Assembly (NCBI GenBank): GCA_021442155.1
Contig: CM038214.1
Span: 22,593,808 to 22,657,807, forward strand
Origin: Cymbidium sinense
Taxonomy: Eukaryota; Streptophyta; Magnoliopsida; Asparagales; Orchidaceae
Reading direction: 5' to 3'
DNA length: 64,000 bases
Shown here: positions 35,863 to 48,414 of the stretch, one piece after another
How the letters are laid out: every line of letters begins with the position of its first letter
Numbering within the stretch: position 1 is the first letter of the stretch
Notes under the pieces: generated by a model
What the model was told of the DNA's origin: nothing
What the model saw: only the letters and a program-made list of their open reading frames with translations
The model's database searches: none
Translations under genes and position numbers: made by a program

Positions 35863-35927
35863 GCCCCCGCCGTAGTAGTGACATCACCCTTCAAAAGGCA
35901 ATGGGGACTTGACTTCTCCTGGGGGTA
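35863..35927 (+). tRNA. trnE-UUC: Plastid-derived tRNA-Glu(UUC), broken
   Basis: About 65 nt compared with the usual 73 for plastid trnE-UUC. It begins GCCCCCGCCGTAGTAGTGACATC and ends ACTTCTCCTGGGGGTA, matching the recalled gene except for about 8 missing bases in the D-arm region and several transitions. The anticodon region CCTTCAAAAGG keeps TTC. The recalled TTCGACTTCCCC of the T-arm reads CTTGACTTCTCC, a lost CpG. With the D-arm shortened it cannot fold as a tRNA. The next 60 bp match the plastid trnE-trnY spacer. Confidence 0.75.
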
Positions 35928-35986
35928 GTGGACTACGAAAGGAAGTAGGTCATGGTTTATCTGTAAATCTAGAATTCATTATTCTT

Positions 35987-36070
35987 GGGTCGATGCCCTA
36001 GTGGTTAATGGGGACAAATTGTAAATTCATTGGTGAGATGTCTACACTGGTTCAAATCTAGGTCGAACCA
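35987..36070 (+). tRNA. trnY-GUA: Plastid-derived tRNA-Tyr(GUA), decayed
   Basis: 84 nt, the usual length of this class-II plastid tRNA with a long variable arm. It begins GGGTCGATGCCC and has TGGTTAATGGGGAC in the D-arm, TTGTAAAT in the anticodon loop (anticodon GTA), and CTGGTTCAAATC in the T-arm. Many transitions from the recalled gene fall at CpG sites: GACAAATTG for GACGGACTG, TTCATTGG for TTCGTTGG, TACACTGG for TACGCTGG. The acceptor end is weakened (GGGTCGA against TCGAACC, one mismatch). It is probably not functional. Confidence 0.85.
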
Positions 36071-36149
36071 AGAAATTTTCACTCCATGAATAAGATCTAA
36101 AATATGATCTAAATGACTAGTCATTCGAGTGGCAATCTGCACCCCCTCA

Positions 36150-39100
36150 CACTCCCCTTTCTGTAACAATGATTCATCATTGCAAAGGTTGGTGAGACAT
36201 TCTCGCCCTGAACTTTGCAATGAAATAGTCAATGTTATGCTTGGTCATAAAGAGAAAGGTGGTGAAACCCAATAACCGGAGCAAGGTATCAAATAGGGTG
36301 AGATGGCAACATCAAACTCACTTACTAAAGTCAAGTACACAAAGATGTCACGTGATATGGATCATCCAGTTTACACATGAAATGGAGTCTAAATGGAAGT
36401 ATATACCAACATGATTTATAATTACAAATAGGATAAGACATGAAATAGTATATTGGCTAGATTACTAGGTTAGACTCTATCTAGACAAAGGAATATAGAA
36501 ATAGATGTAAAGCATCGTAAGATCTAAAAAAAAGTTAAGGTAGATAGGACATCATCATAGGGAAACTTATTAGTAAGGGCTATTGACTAGGTCAGATTAG
36601 GGAGCTCCTTAGTGAGATAGATTTGCTGCTCTTGACTATCCCATTTTTTTTCTATTGATAGGTTAGATTTTTGGTTGAATGTTAGGAAACCATCCAATGG
36701 AGTATTCTGATGCCATAACTAGTGCTTTTCTAGATCTTTTATAGGCTTTATGTCTCCTCTCTTTGGGTGTATTGGTAAGCAAGTCAAATCCATAAGAAAA
36801 TTAGTTTGAAAGTAGTATTCTTTGAAATAGGAAAATAAATTTGGAAGGAAAACATATACAAATCAGAGTCATTCAATAGTAAAGTTAGAAAGTCAAGCTT
36901 TCCATCAATCAAGCAGTAAAGACAAATGGGGATTCAATCGTTGTGTCTTTTCTTAATCTAAGTCAATTTGTGATGAACGAAATTCCTATTCTTTATCACC
37001 TGAGGAAACTGAACTCACTTCATCCTCATCTCTTGAACTCACTGAAACTAAGCCACTAGAGATTGCAAGGTAAGATGCTGAATGGGTATGAACACATCCC
37101 TTCTCGCTACTCTATCTAATGCTTATGGTTCTTTCTCTCATCTAGCAAAATGTAATGGCATTAGAGTATGATGGCCTTCCAAGGGCTATCATGCATGAAA
37201 GAGCAATGCAAATTGCTAGTCTAGAGAAAGATTCATAGTTCATCTATCCCGCCCCACTTTAATTTGCTAATGCTAGGAGAGCATCTCTAACATTCTAGAA
37301 TATCCATTGGAGAAAGGGGCTTTGGGGAATAGACTGTAGAAAAACCATAACACTTGGGAGAGGCTTACTAGTTGAAAAGAACATTTACAACCTAAGATGC
37401 ACATCTATTTGACTTGGATGGAGCTTTTACTTTCAAATGGCATGCATGATTGAGATGTCTCGTAGGTAGGTCAAGGCCAAGCATTTCTCCTTTGAATATG
37501 TTTTATAAGAAAATAGCTTGAACTCAGATTAGGGGACCTAATTAGGAGCTTCTTTCTTTTATAGATATGAAGATGCCTTGAATGAACCCAAGCAAGTCAA
37601 AATCTCAAACTCTAAGTATGAAGTGGACATCTATGATTTCATTGGAAACATCTCTTTCTGTTTAGCCAGCTTTGTGGCATAGTGAGCACCTTCACTAAGA
37701 TAGATTGACTCTTTTTTATTCTTGCAGTTGAGATAGCCTGAGTGGAGTGAACCCCTTTTGCTGTAGCTTCCCAATTTTCAAAAGTCAAAGACTGAGATGA
37801 CCTCTCACAACTAAATTCCCATATAGAATGGAAAAGAAGGCTTGAACTCTCATAGGTATATTTAGTTTGTAGAAATCTTTCTCGGCTCTTGCAACTTTGA
37901 TTGAGTACACGACCCTAAAATAGATCAAAGAATTCACTCTCTTCTTGCCTTTGACTCTTCAAGCAAGACTACCATGGTTGTTATCCTATGATAATCAATT
38001 TTACTTTAGGGTTTCTGATGAGATTCTTTAGCCTCTTTCATGTGCTAGTCTGAAGTCAGTTAACACACCTAAATCAATCTGGAAAGGTATAGTAAGTGCA
38101 AGACACTCTATTTATTCTTTTTAATTGGGCTTTTATGATTTCTATACAAGTAAGGGTCACTTATCTGTCAACTTTTTCAATAAATTAAGGATATTTCTAT
38201 CTTGGTGGCCTATCATATCAAGAATTATATTCTTTCTTCTTCACTTGGAGTTCTACCTTGATTATGATAAAAAGCATCTCTCAATTCAGTAGCGGCCATC
38301 TTCTTACTTCACCATAGCCTTGGGTTTAGAATTAGTTAACACGTCCTCTTTCTAGCACCTATACCTGCTTTGCTTAGGCCTAAAAGTAGCCTTTGGCTGA
38401 GTGCTCTTAAGAAAAAGATTCTTGGGTCAAGATTGCTACTTGAAGATAGCCAAGTCTATAGTCCCTATTGAACAACATTAGATGGCATATAAAAGAAAAT
38501 CATAATATTGCTACATTGCCTTAGCTTTCAGCCCAAAACTCTTCCTACTCTTCTAGTCTACCTACGTCATTCTTTGCTTTTGAAAGAGAACTTCACCACA
38601 TTCAAAACTATTGCGGATTCAATCAAGAACTGGTTACACCTTATCAAGCAGTAGATTCACTAACAACTCTAGAGTTTGACTATTACCTACTTGACTGACT
38701 GAATGGAAGAACTCCTATTTACAGAAGGCTCAAGGGCCCTAGCTATAGACAAGAAAGATGCAATGTGCTTCATCTGCAATCAACATAAGAAAAATGAGAT
38801 TCGATACACATTGATCAATAAAACCTGCCTAGAAATAAATCAATTTATGCACTACTTTCTATAAGGTCCGACATTGATAGTTGATTGACTAAATCTATTT
38901 CAATCTCTTTTTTTATCACCCTTCTCATTCCCAACTTAGGTGGGAATATTTCTTCTTCTACTAGAGCATTCCTTTTGATGAAGAACTGGGTTGTTCGGTG
39001 CAATGTAGGATTGCATGGAAATCCTTAAGATACTTTTGTGCTTAATGACGGGATGGACCAGGAGACTTTAAAAAAGTCCATCTTTCTCTCAAATAGATCT

Positions 39101-42100
39101 TGTAGCTTATTCCACAAGGATTTAACACTCACTTCATTCGATATATGGTATAAGAGAAGATTCTAAAATAATGACACTTAATTTTTAGAGGTTACTTTCT
39201 CTTTCTAGTATAGCATGTATTTTTTCTTTCATCCAAAGAACATCATAAGAATAAGAAAACTTTCATAAGATAAGGCAGTGGGGGAACAAACTCTTATTAT
39301 GCCCACTGAAAAAGAAAATGCAGGAGCGAGTCAGAGATCTATGATAACGACATGATGCATATAGGTGCTATATTTTCCATTTATGTTTTCTAAATAAAAG
39401 AGTTGATAACCAGAGAGCAATGATGAAAAGGTGGTCACGGAACCTCCCAATAATATACTCTTGGAAAAAGGGTTTCCATATGTTCCAGTAAAAGTCAAGT
39501 CTGATACTTTTGCTTCCTAAACCTTTTCATGCGTAAATTACTTTGCTAGATTGAAATAAAAGCTAAGGCCTTAGATTAAGAGAGAGTTGCATCTGATATG
39601 GATATGGAGGAGTCTCAACACTCTATGAGTGCTAATCAAGAAGAAGTCTAAAGCTATTTTGGGATATGGTAACCAAACTAGCATCAACTTCTGAAGCTAA
39701 TCACGAAAACCTGAAGCGATGCTCAAACTTGAGGTTTTCTTTTGTTCCTAGACAAGCTACCCTCGATTTATGTATCGCAACTAGCTCATACCATGGAACC
39801 GCCTATAGCATTCCCTCCATGTATGTTATGGCTAACTAAACTAGGACAATTTGAAATATGAGGCTTTCAGATGTGCTACTTTTGGGGAGAAGATGGGATC
39901 CTCTCAACCATAAGATAAAGTGTTAGGATGAGGTTCACATAGCTAGCCTCTTCTGCTATTTGTTCTCTCAAGAAATGCATGGCATGTCCTAAACTCTTTT
40001 TACTAGAAGTCTAGTCTTTTAGAAAGCACTTCACTGCTTCTTTCTCATAGGTCATAAGTCTATGAAAACAAAAAATCTATTCAAAAGTTGCATCCCCCCT
40101 TTTTCTCTTTCCAAAGAATAGGCTACCTTAATAGAATAGAATGACTGATCCTCATCCTCCTCTTCTAGGGCATGCTCATTCGGATTTCATGCTATTTACT
40201 CTACTTATCATAATAGTTTTGAGTAGAATGGATTCCATCTTGGATCCCTCCCTATTTCTTTAAAAAGTGAAGGTGCTTGTCCGAATGAGTCGAGCTTCTC
40301 TTCTTGAAGAAAATTTCATTCCTATCCTGTGACTAAGTAAAAGAAGTAGAGCTGATTGAACAACTTACTTGATGAGATTAGTGCATCTGCTTGAAAAGAA
40401 AGAAAAGGTTCTATCTGGAAAGGGACTTCCATTAGGGCTAGGGACACCGGGTCTTCTCTTTTGAAAAGAAGGTATATCTATTCTCATTTAAAATAGCAAT
40501 AATAGTAAACCAAAAACTGATTGCATTCACTTGAAAAGGCTCTCTTCCATAGTGGATGGGTACTATTATTCCATTCAACAAAAATAAAGAAAAGAAAGAA
40601 GCATCGATCTTGCATAAATGTACACATCTGATTTGTTCACATCTTGAAGCTTAGCGCCCTTTGTGAAATTATACACTCTTCCCCGAGGGTGAGAAGTGTT
40701 ATTTCCTTTGGTCTATTGTGGTACCCTAAAATCGATCACAATCATCAGAAATAATCATGACTCGACAAAGGATTGCTTGAACAAGCCAATCAGCATATAT
40801 ATATTATTAGCACTATTGGCAAAGTGTCAGTAGTAGCATAAAGGTCGAATGAATGCAAATGCATCTTTCGATTGAGTAGGTAGAAATTGATCGAAAGTCC
40901 TATCTGAGGCAAGGTGACTAAGAACCTCCATCACCCAATCATGCAAAGGTCTTAACAAGGCCTGCCAGATTGGATTACCAAATTGCAAACACTCACACCT
41001 TGCAACTACTCTATAACTTCACCTCAAATCTCCCCGCTTCTGGCCATGTATTCATCATAACCCACTCTTTATCAGCTAGCCAAGGCCTAAGGTACCTTCC
41101 TTGCATATAGCAAAGGATCATCATAACTAGAAGTCACGGGCACCTCATGATCAGAGAACCAAAGACTTCAGGCAAAGCTTTCGGGATATGCAGTGTGTGC
41201 ATTGGCACCGGTTAGGTGTGCCACATGCTCAAATGCATACTCACTTTTGAGATGTCTACATCCTTTGCCTCATAAATAGGGTGAATGTAGGTCTTAGGAG
41301 TAGACAACCAAAACCAAGTTGAATAGGAATTTTGGAATCAGAGGGGACATATGCGAAAAGAATTCAAGCAGACCTGGTCAATAACTCGACATAGTTCTAC
41401 TTACAATGCTCCCCAGGGGTGTAATCTAGTATATGTATGGTATGGTTTTCAGAGAGACTTTTGGTCCCTTCGACCATACTTGTATTCTATTTTAGAAAGT
41501 GCAAAGACTCTATACTAACTTAGCAATCCTATGTTTACTGCACCTTTCTAAAGAATTTTCCTATGGAGGAAGAAATATGATAGACCGCAAACCTGTCAAG
41601 AACACAAACGTCTGAATTTGCAGCTTTGTGGAGTGGACTCCTCCTAAGTACTGAATGAGGCTATGACCTACATGTTTGATATACTACCTAGTAAAAAGGG
41701 CTCCATAAGACATATAAAGATGGCTTATCTGCAGCACCACAAGGTACACCCCAAGTGTTGCATAGTTAGCTAGAAAGGGAGAATCTTGGTATTAGAAAGA
41801 TTCACATCTCTCCTCAGTTGAAGTTATAACACTACTTTAGAATCCACTTAGTTGTAGAAATCTCCTAAATTAGGGGCTACTGTAGGTTATGTTGCTAGGT
41901 ACGCTCCTAGGAATGCTGCTAGTGAAATCCATTTTTGGGAAGATTGGCGAATTGGTAGTACTAGTGCTTTTGATAAACGATCTGCAATTGGATCTTTAAC
42001 TGCCTCTACTTTTAATAAAAGGTTGACTAGTTCTGGATATAGAGAAGGTGACTCGGCGGTGAAAGATGCTACTTGGCGACCTAGCTTCCCTCTCACTTAT

Positions 42101-44690
42101 GATGGGTGATCAGGTATGCCTCTAAAGGTGTTATCTAGGCTTCTATGGGGTGAGTTATCTTCTAAAATGGAATTACTAACCTACTTTTCTACCTCAACCT
42201 TTTTATGCTATTTGTATCTATGTTGGTTCTAGTAATGCGATCTCTAAAGGCTTTGCAATTTGTGGTCGGTGCATCGCATGGTTGTTGTTATATGAAATGG
42301 TGGCTCACTTCTTTTTTATTAGGAGAATCTCTTTTTAGAGTCCCAACACTAAATCTACTTCTACAGAATCCACTGCTAAGAATCAAATTGCCTTCTTTCT
42401 CATCCTACATACTCAACATTAAATATGAACATAATTAGGCTTTGCAGCTCGCAACACGGTCATAATATCTCTAGCATGAGTAGCTCTAGGTTCGAAACTA
42501 GTAGACCCAGATGATGTTTAGTTAGTTAGCCTCAATTGATTCGATTGATTATGTGGACAGTGGCCCTCCATGTGGTAGGACATACCAAAGTTAGAGTCAC
42601 AACCTAAAAAAGAGAGGCTTATCAACTACTAGAATGTAGGGCACGGCCTTCTAAAAGCTTAGGGAGGTCAACAAATACGTTGGTGGTCCAACAAAGTTAC
42701 CATGTCTCCATCCAACCATAAAGTGGATTTCTCTCGAGTTCTAAGACCATTGTTCTAGGGGAAGGGGGTTTGTGGGGTTCTACTACTTCTATAAGTAGAG
42801 GCTAATCTAAGAGGGTACTCATAGGGTCTCATGGCCCAGTCTCAGGTCAGTAGCATCTCATATTGTAAGTTATAGAACGGAGCGATCTAAAACTATTCTT
42901 GGAACAACTCTTGCTCCTTCTTCTGCCTCTACAACCACTCCTACTTATGGTAGTGGATGTATCTGTTGCCTCTACAGTTGGTGGATTGACTGCTTCATAT
43001 AAACCTAGAGCTTTTACTTATGTTAGTGCTAGTGATACTACTCTAGCTCACGATCATGAGTAACTTAACCAACTTTTGGCTCATCCACTAGCTCAACCAA
43101 AGATCATATAAAGCAAATGAATATAAGAATTCTTCGAATTCTCATTCTGGCAATGAAATAAGCACTTGATCTTACTTAGCTTAGAAAAGGAGGGTTTTGA
43201 TACATACCGAACTAGTGACATCACTCCTTCACATCAATTTATTGATTCGAGTCAGGGCGCTTTATGGAGTGAATCAAAGTTTTCATCTAAGGCATGTAGT
43301 ATTGTAATTCAACAATTCAAGAGGTAGGATTTGTGCCAACTTCTCCATGGCTCAGTCCAAATTAAACCTGACTCATGACTAACAACTAGCCACACTCTGG
43401 TTCCACAAGGATGTTGCTTACTCTTACATCGATGCCCATGCTTCAGCCATATCGTGGTAGTACCTCCCACCTGAATGATCTACCTACCTCACCTGCAACC
43501 AGTCAATCATGCTATCCTGACCTTCTCTTTCGAAAGAGATGACTTTTTGATGGCATGAACTTCAGAAGTCCCACAGCTCTCTTTCCTTTCATAAGGGAAT
43601 TGACTGTCTTCATTCATTTCTATCCCATCCTTAGGTCAATTTGAATAGCCCCTTCTTTCTCAACAGATTTAGTGCCTTATGTTTGTAAAGAGATGATTCA
43701 ATAGCAATAGCACCAGTCATGAACCCAAGAGCTCAAACTCGTACTCATAGTTAAGTAGCGGGAAGACTCACAAGTGCGATTGGAGGGAAATAATTTAATT
43801 ACTTTCTATACTAGCTTATATTTTGAGCCCTATGAATGTGCATCTTCTTCTGAGATATAGAAACTCTTGATCTTTCTGAGGGTTATGTAGATTTCTATGT
43901 TGTATAGCTTTCAAAAAGTCAACCTAGAAATGAACAGAAAGAAGTAGCTCGGTTGAATATCCAACCAATCTATCTTTCGTTGATTAATTTTGTTGATATT
44001 TGATTGGAAAATGATTGGAATTTATTTTTGTAACTCACCTTTCAATTATTCTCTCCTAAAAAGTTATGTCAAGTTCGAGAAGTGCTTACACCAAATGGGT
44101 ATCGGCTTCGCTAGACCATTTCAATCCTCAGGGCTATGCACTATTGGGCACTCTCTTATCATAAAAAAATAACAAACTTGATTTAGTAGGGATAAATGAT
44201 TGTTATATATGAAATTACATATATAAAGAAACTGAAAGGAGAGGTGAGCTTGTTATACTCGACTAAAATAGAGAGGTGAGCTATTATATTCGATCGAAAG
44301 GAGAGGTCAACTTATCTTGACTTGACTATGAAGGACAAGTTTGATTTCCTTATTAAGAAGTCAAAATGACTTATTCAAAGAATTGAGTTCTCTCTATCTC
44401 ATCGACTTGCTAGACTCTAAGCATTCACAATGAAGTAGATCATGTAGGTGATCCACGAGTTTGCCCTTTCACATTTCACTTACCAATAGCACCATTAACT
44501 TCTTCATTCAATTCCACTCTCCGAGGAAATTCAACCTTGGGCACTCTGAACTTGTCGAGCTGATACGACACCCTTTGGGTCGCACCTCTCATTACTCAAA
44601 ATTCAACATTTTGGTCTTCCAAAAAGACCAAAAATCAATGCTTTCTTGGAAGCATCCTAAAGTAAGATAAGGTGCGTAGCATTGTATTGT
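36150..44690. other. Mitochondrial-spacer-like DNA, block 2a (no gene recognised)
   Basis: About 8.5 kb with no identifiable gene, tRNA or rRNA. The text resembles plant mitochondrial spacer: short purine/pyrimidine tracts, moderate GC, and phrases such as GGGACACCGGGTCTTCTCTT near 40,441. 41,858-42,109 is an 83-codon stop-free plus-strand frame without a start codon (Ser/Thr- and Trp-containing, for example HFWEDWRIGSTSAFDKRS), which I do not recognise. A copy of the CTCGACTGAAAGGAGAGG-type repeat lies at 44,231-44,325. Confidence 0.4.
44231..44325 (+). repeat. Dispersed CTCGACTGAAAGGAGAGG repeat, copy 1
   Basis: Diverged tandem of CTGAAAGGAGAGGTGAGCTTG, then CTCGACTAAAATAGAGAGGTG and CGATCGAAAGGAGAGGTC. 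Related copies lie at 46,039-46,090, 52,204-52,330 and 55,614-55,700. I recall this motif type from plant mitochondrial DNA, which supports a mitochondrial source for the block. Confidence 0.65.
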
Positions 44691-45320
44691 AGTGGCACCT
44701 AACCCATTAATTTTGCCACTAGGCCCAGTGGTTGTGACAGTGATCCCTACTGGATGGCCATTCTATCTTTTGCTTGTAAACACTATAGTAACATGATCTT
44801 CATTTCATAGAGAACTACTTCAATTGCATGTGAGTCCAAGTAAAATAGCCGTTGGTTAGCTCACACTACTTTAACTCTTTATTCATGTCAAAAGAGAAGG
44901 AGCTGGTGCAAAGAGGATGGAAAACAACAATTGTTGTGGACCTTCCTAATAGGGCATTCTAACTTGAAGTTATTTCAATCATAAATATTAGCATGGTGAT
45001 GGGCATCATATTAAGGTTTGCTATCCAAAACAAAAGCACTCTTGAAACTAGGCAACCATCTATGTACATAGTGATGTAGAGGGGTTTGAGGTGCTTGGTC
45101 ATTTTCTCACTTGATTCTCAAACAAAATCTTGTTAGACTTTAAGGGTGCAACAACAGCTTATTGTGCTTGCTATTCCACATCTTTAGTCCTTGCTTGAAA
45201 GAGAAATAGAAACCCAAAAAGAATATCAAAAGAACTAAAATCTAGCGCCTCATCTCCATAATCCAGATCTTCATCATCAAAATCATCGATCTGGCCACTA
45301 TCCTATCCAAGTTGGAATAC
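44690..45320 (-). pseudogene. Gypsy aspartic protease region fragment
   Basis: Minus-strand 45,115-44,985 reads KMTKHLKPLYITMYIDGC, then VSRVLLFWIANLNMMPITML. This is the protease N-terminal block of Tat-like elements (HLKPL......G..VSRVL.D.GA..N.MP..ML). The active-site Asp-Gly/Ser-Ala stretch has been replaced by FWIAN. 44,965-44,895 gives NALLGR and, in a shifted frame, PSSLHQ. The upstream part (45,320-45,230) is acidic (DDFDDEDLDYGDEALDF). It is a separate, more diverged copy than the one at 33 kb, isolated in mitochondrial-like DNA, with RT missing. Confidence 0.65.
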
Positions 45321-45329
45321 AGCTTGAAG

Positions 45330-47260
45330 CTCATCATCATCTAAAAAAAAAATTATCAAAATTATATCATCCACCAATGGGACCTATAAGACTTCCTTAG
45401 CACTTAGTTGCATCGGCAAGGAAAAAATTGCTATCTTATGTGCAGCTTCGTGGGTTGTTTCTAATGCTATACTTCTACAATGGTAGCACTACTTCTTACA
45501 TTTTAGAATCCACCTGTTTGTCTCTTAGTGACCTAGGCTTCAGCTATTGTTTTCCTATCCTCTTATTTTTGAGCCCTCAACTAGCACCTTTTTTTATTGA
45601 CCTCTATCTGATTCTTTCTAAAGTGAGTGTCAACTATCAATCTCTGCCAAAGACCTGTGCCCCCTCTCTTTAGAAAAGATAAGCTTTCATGATCAGTTTG
45701 ATTTAGATGATCAGTGAAACCAAAAGACAAAATTAGTATGATTGCTCAAACTATTATTTGATGAGTTCAATTATGAAAGAAAAGATGAGGATAGAGGGAG
45801 AACAACTCTTCCTCTTTCTAGATTTTGAGTGAGCCAGTCTACAAAGAAAACAACAATCTGCCTTTGAAGCATGATATGGATATGGAGCCAGTGAGATTTC
45901 AAACCCCACTCTAGTTTTGAGCCTCGTGAGCATGTTAGTCAAGAGAGAAGAAGAAAAAGCTTTCGTCTAAGTGAACTATGAGAGTCAATCACTCATAGAG
46001 GCGATAGCTCGACCTTTGGGAGAAGATAACTTTTATGAGACTCGACTGAAAGGAGAGGTGTTTACAAGCTCGAGCAAAGATAGAGGAGACCTATATATAC
46101 ATACAATAGAATATAGAAGTGGAAGTGGCTCCTTACATAAAAAAGAAAATGAGTACATTAGACATAAGTATTTAACTACATTTCTTTCATTAAGAATAGC
46201 AGTTTTTGACAAAAGTTAATAAAAGAAAGGTATGTAGCATAGAGAATTCTTCACTAGCACCTACCCTTTTCCGTCAAAGGGGGTACTCCCTTGTTTGGAT
46301 ATGAAAGATCTTTTATTCAACCCTGATCCTTATCTGATTTATCTAACTTAAACCACACCAATGTGATTGAATATACATGTCAGGTTTGTAGGTCATTCAA
46401 AACCAAACTCGAGTAAGGGATTCAGCCAATGCCTCTCGACTCAACAATCAATCACGTGAAAGGTCAATTGTGGAAAACTATTAGTCACGATATCATAAGT
46501 GGCTTATCGATATTATACTAGCTCCGTCATCACTCTAGTAAATCTGTATGAAAAAAAAGACTCAGACCAGCTATTCTATGATGAGTCATGCGCACACCTG
46601 AAGGCCTGACGCCCATACATAGCAAGAATACTTTGTCATTTTTTGTGGGACAAATGACTTCCACAGCCTCCTATGCATGGAAAACTCATTTTAAAGCTAT
46701 TCCCAGTTATCACTGCTAGAGTCTCTTGCTCTATTGTGAATGGTAAGTAATCAGCCTGTGATTTAATCTCTAGTTATCAGGTACTCCATGAAAACTTTGA
46801 AAAGTTCAACTGCCCTCAAATTTTTCTCTTTGTCATAGTAGCAGATCGCATTCTCACTAGCACTTGAGTTTCATAAAAAAATGTTTGGGACAGGGACATT
46901 GAAGACTATGTAAAATCTATGGATCTTCCCCTCTTTCCTTTTAATCATAAGGATAAGTTTGTTTAAAGATTTTTCTCTACATGTCATTTCTCCATTCGAT
47001 CAATATTGTTAGAAAAATTTATTTTTCTCCTCAAACTAACTTCTTACCTAGTAAGGCACGCTCGTCTATTCCCAGAATGAAGTTATTTGTCTACACAGAT
47101 CTTGGAAAGTCTTCCTATAGCAAAAAATTTAAACTAGAGAGATTTGAATGCTCCTTAAGACTATTTATTTTTCCAAATCTTCATTAAAATGAAAAGCCAT
47201 GTCCTTCTACATTGCCTAAATTAGAATTGAACCCACTGCCTTCGCTTGGTTTTATTATTT
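45330..47260. other. No gene recognised; one dispersed repeat copy
   Basis: Text similar to block 2a. Open frames (45,428-45,673; 45,754-45,942; 45,971-46,219; 46,981-47,187) match nothing known to me. 46,039-46,090 carries CTCGACTGAAAGGAGAGGTG and AGCTCGAGCAAAGATAGAGG, the second copy of the dispersed motif. The part nearest 47,260 may belong to the LINE fragment that follows. Confidence 0.35.
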
Positions 47261-47269
47261 TCTCTATGA

Positions 47270-47950
47270 ATTGGTCTCATTCTTAGTCTATTCGCCAGTC
47301 ATTTTTCTCTTGGGTGAAAAGAAGCATTCCAAACTTATGTCTAAAGAGCATGTTGATCTCAACTTTCCATATTAACATCTGACATATCTAGAAAAAGTAT
47401 AATGATAGAGTGTTCAACTTCTCCCCGATGGTTGCTTGCTTCCATTACTGAAGAAGAACTTTATTATTTGCATAACTAGGGAGTGTCTTCCTCACTTTCC
47501 ACTCCTTCAGCTTAAACCAATGCTCGATAGGTTCCCCCAGACCAAGGGAGAGTGAAGCTCAATTTTGATGGCTCTACCTCTCCAAATCTTGGATCTGTAG
47601 GGTCTAGAGGTCTTCTTTTTTAGAGACCATGATGGTCAGGTACTTGCTTGATATTTGATCCCAATCACCTAATCTACCAACAACCAAGCTGAGATTTTGG
47701 CCCTCTGATTCTGAATTAGAATCTATTGTTTATGACAATTGAGGCAGGTGCACATCGAGGGGAACTCTAAGATTACAATTTGGATGCTCCTCCAAAAGGA
47801 GACTCCTCTATGGACCCTTAGGATAATTGTATCGATTTTTGTTAAGTGGCCATCTGCTTGTTTGTGGTTTGGACATAATTTTTTGGTCTTGCAAACGTAC
47901 TCCCGAGGTGGAGTTCTGAACCGTGAAATATATACTCACTAGGCAAAATA
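47270..47950 (+). pseudogene. L1-type LINE C-terminal fragment with RNase H domain
   Basis: Plus-strand remnant of the end of a plant LINE ORF2. Near 47,385-47,440, IWKKYNDRVFNFSP fits the IWKARN-type block before RNase H. 47,550-47,620 reads VKLNFDGSTSPNLGSVGSRG, keeping the first catalytic Asp. In a shifted frame FRDHDGQVLA, STNNQAEILAL (catalytic Glu) and VHIEGNSKITIWML follow; the family usually has EGDSK, so the Asp there is Asn. ETPLWTLRIIVSIF continues the fold. Several TGA/TAA/TAG stops and one frameshift break it. RT and endonuclease are not seen upstream. A stand-alone RNase H-like gene fragment is the alternative. Confidence 0.75.
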
Positions 47951-48414
47951 TCTTAAAAAAATCCCATCTCTTATCATGCCATATGAGATAGAAATGCTAG
48001 GTCCTTTTTGTACTAGAAAATTAATTTTGAGCATAATAACAGGTACACCAAAGGTGGGCCTAACCCAGTGTGCATGTCACCCCTACACATTCTCATCTGA
48101 AATGGTCAATCATTAATATGACCAGTTCACATGATTGTGTAGCTTATCGTATTGACTCTATACATCATTCTTAGAGACTGCTAATTTTGACTTGATCAGA
48201 TCTTAATGGGAAATAGTGTCCTAAGTACACACTCAAATATAGTATGAGATGATGGATTCTCAAATATGGAGAGCTAAGGCTAGTGGTAGCAAAGTTGACA
48301 GTACTGACGAAAGAGGAATAAAACTGCTTTCAGTCCTTTGAACTCTTAGAAGTTCTTTAGAAAAGGGAACCCCTATTCTAATACTGATCATAAAAAATAG
48401 ATGACCCCTATTAG

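Larger units (their letters stand above)
34250..36130 (+). other. Plastid DNA insert (NUPT), trnT-trnE-trnY region
   Basis: Three degraded plastid tRNA genes appear in the order and orientations of a plastid genome read in reverse: trnT-GGU (minus), trnE-UUC (plus), trnY-GUA (plus). The 60-bp spacer between trnE and trnY (TACGAAAGGAAGTA...ATTCATTATTCTTGGGTCG) also matches what I recall of the plastid spacer. The stretch 34,250-34,950 would be part of the trnT-psbD spacer; psbD itself is not reached. After trnY the similarity continues to about 36,130 and then stops before trnD-GUC, which is absent. CpG sites are widely lost, so the insert is old. It could have come directly from the plastid or through mitochondrial DNA. 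Confidence 0.85.

Noticed and set aside
36070..36240. trnD-GUC expected next in plastid order
   Set aside because: No sequence resembling the acceptor or anticodon arms of trnD was seen; plastid similarity appears to end near 36,130.
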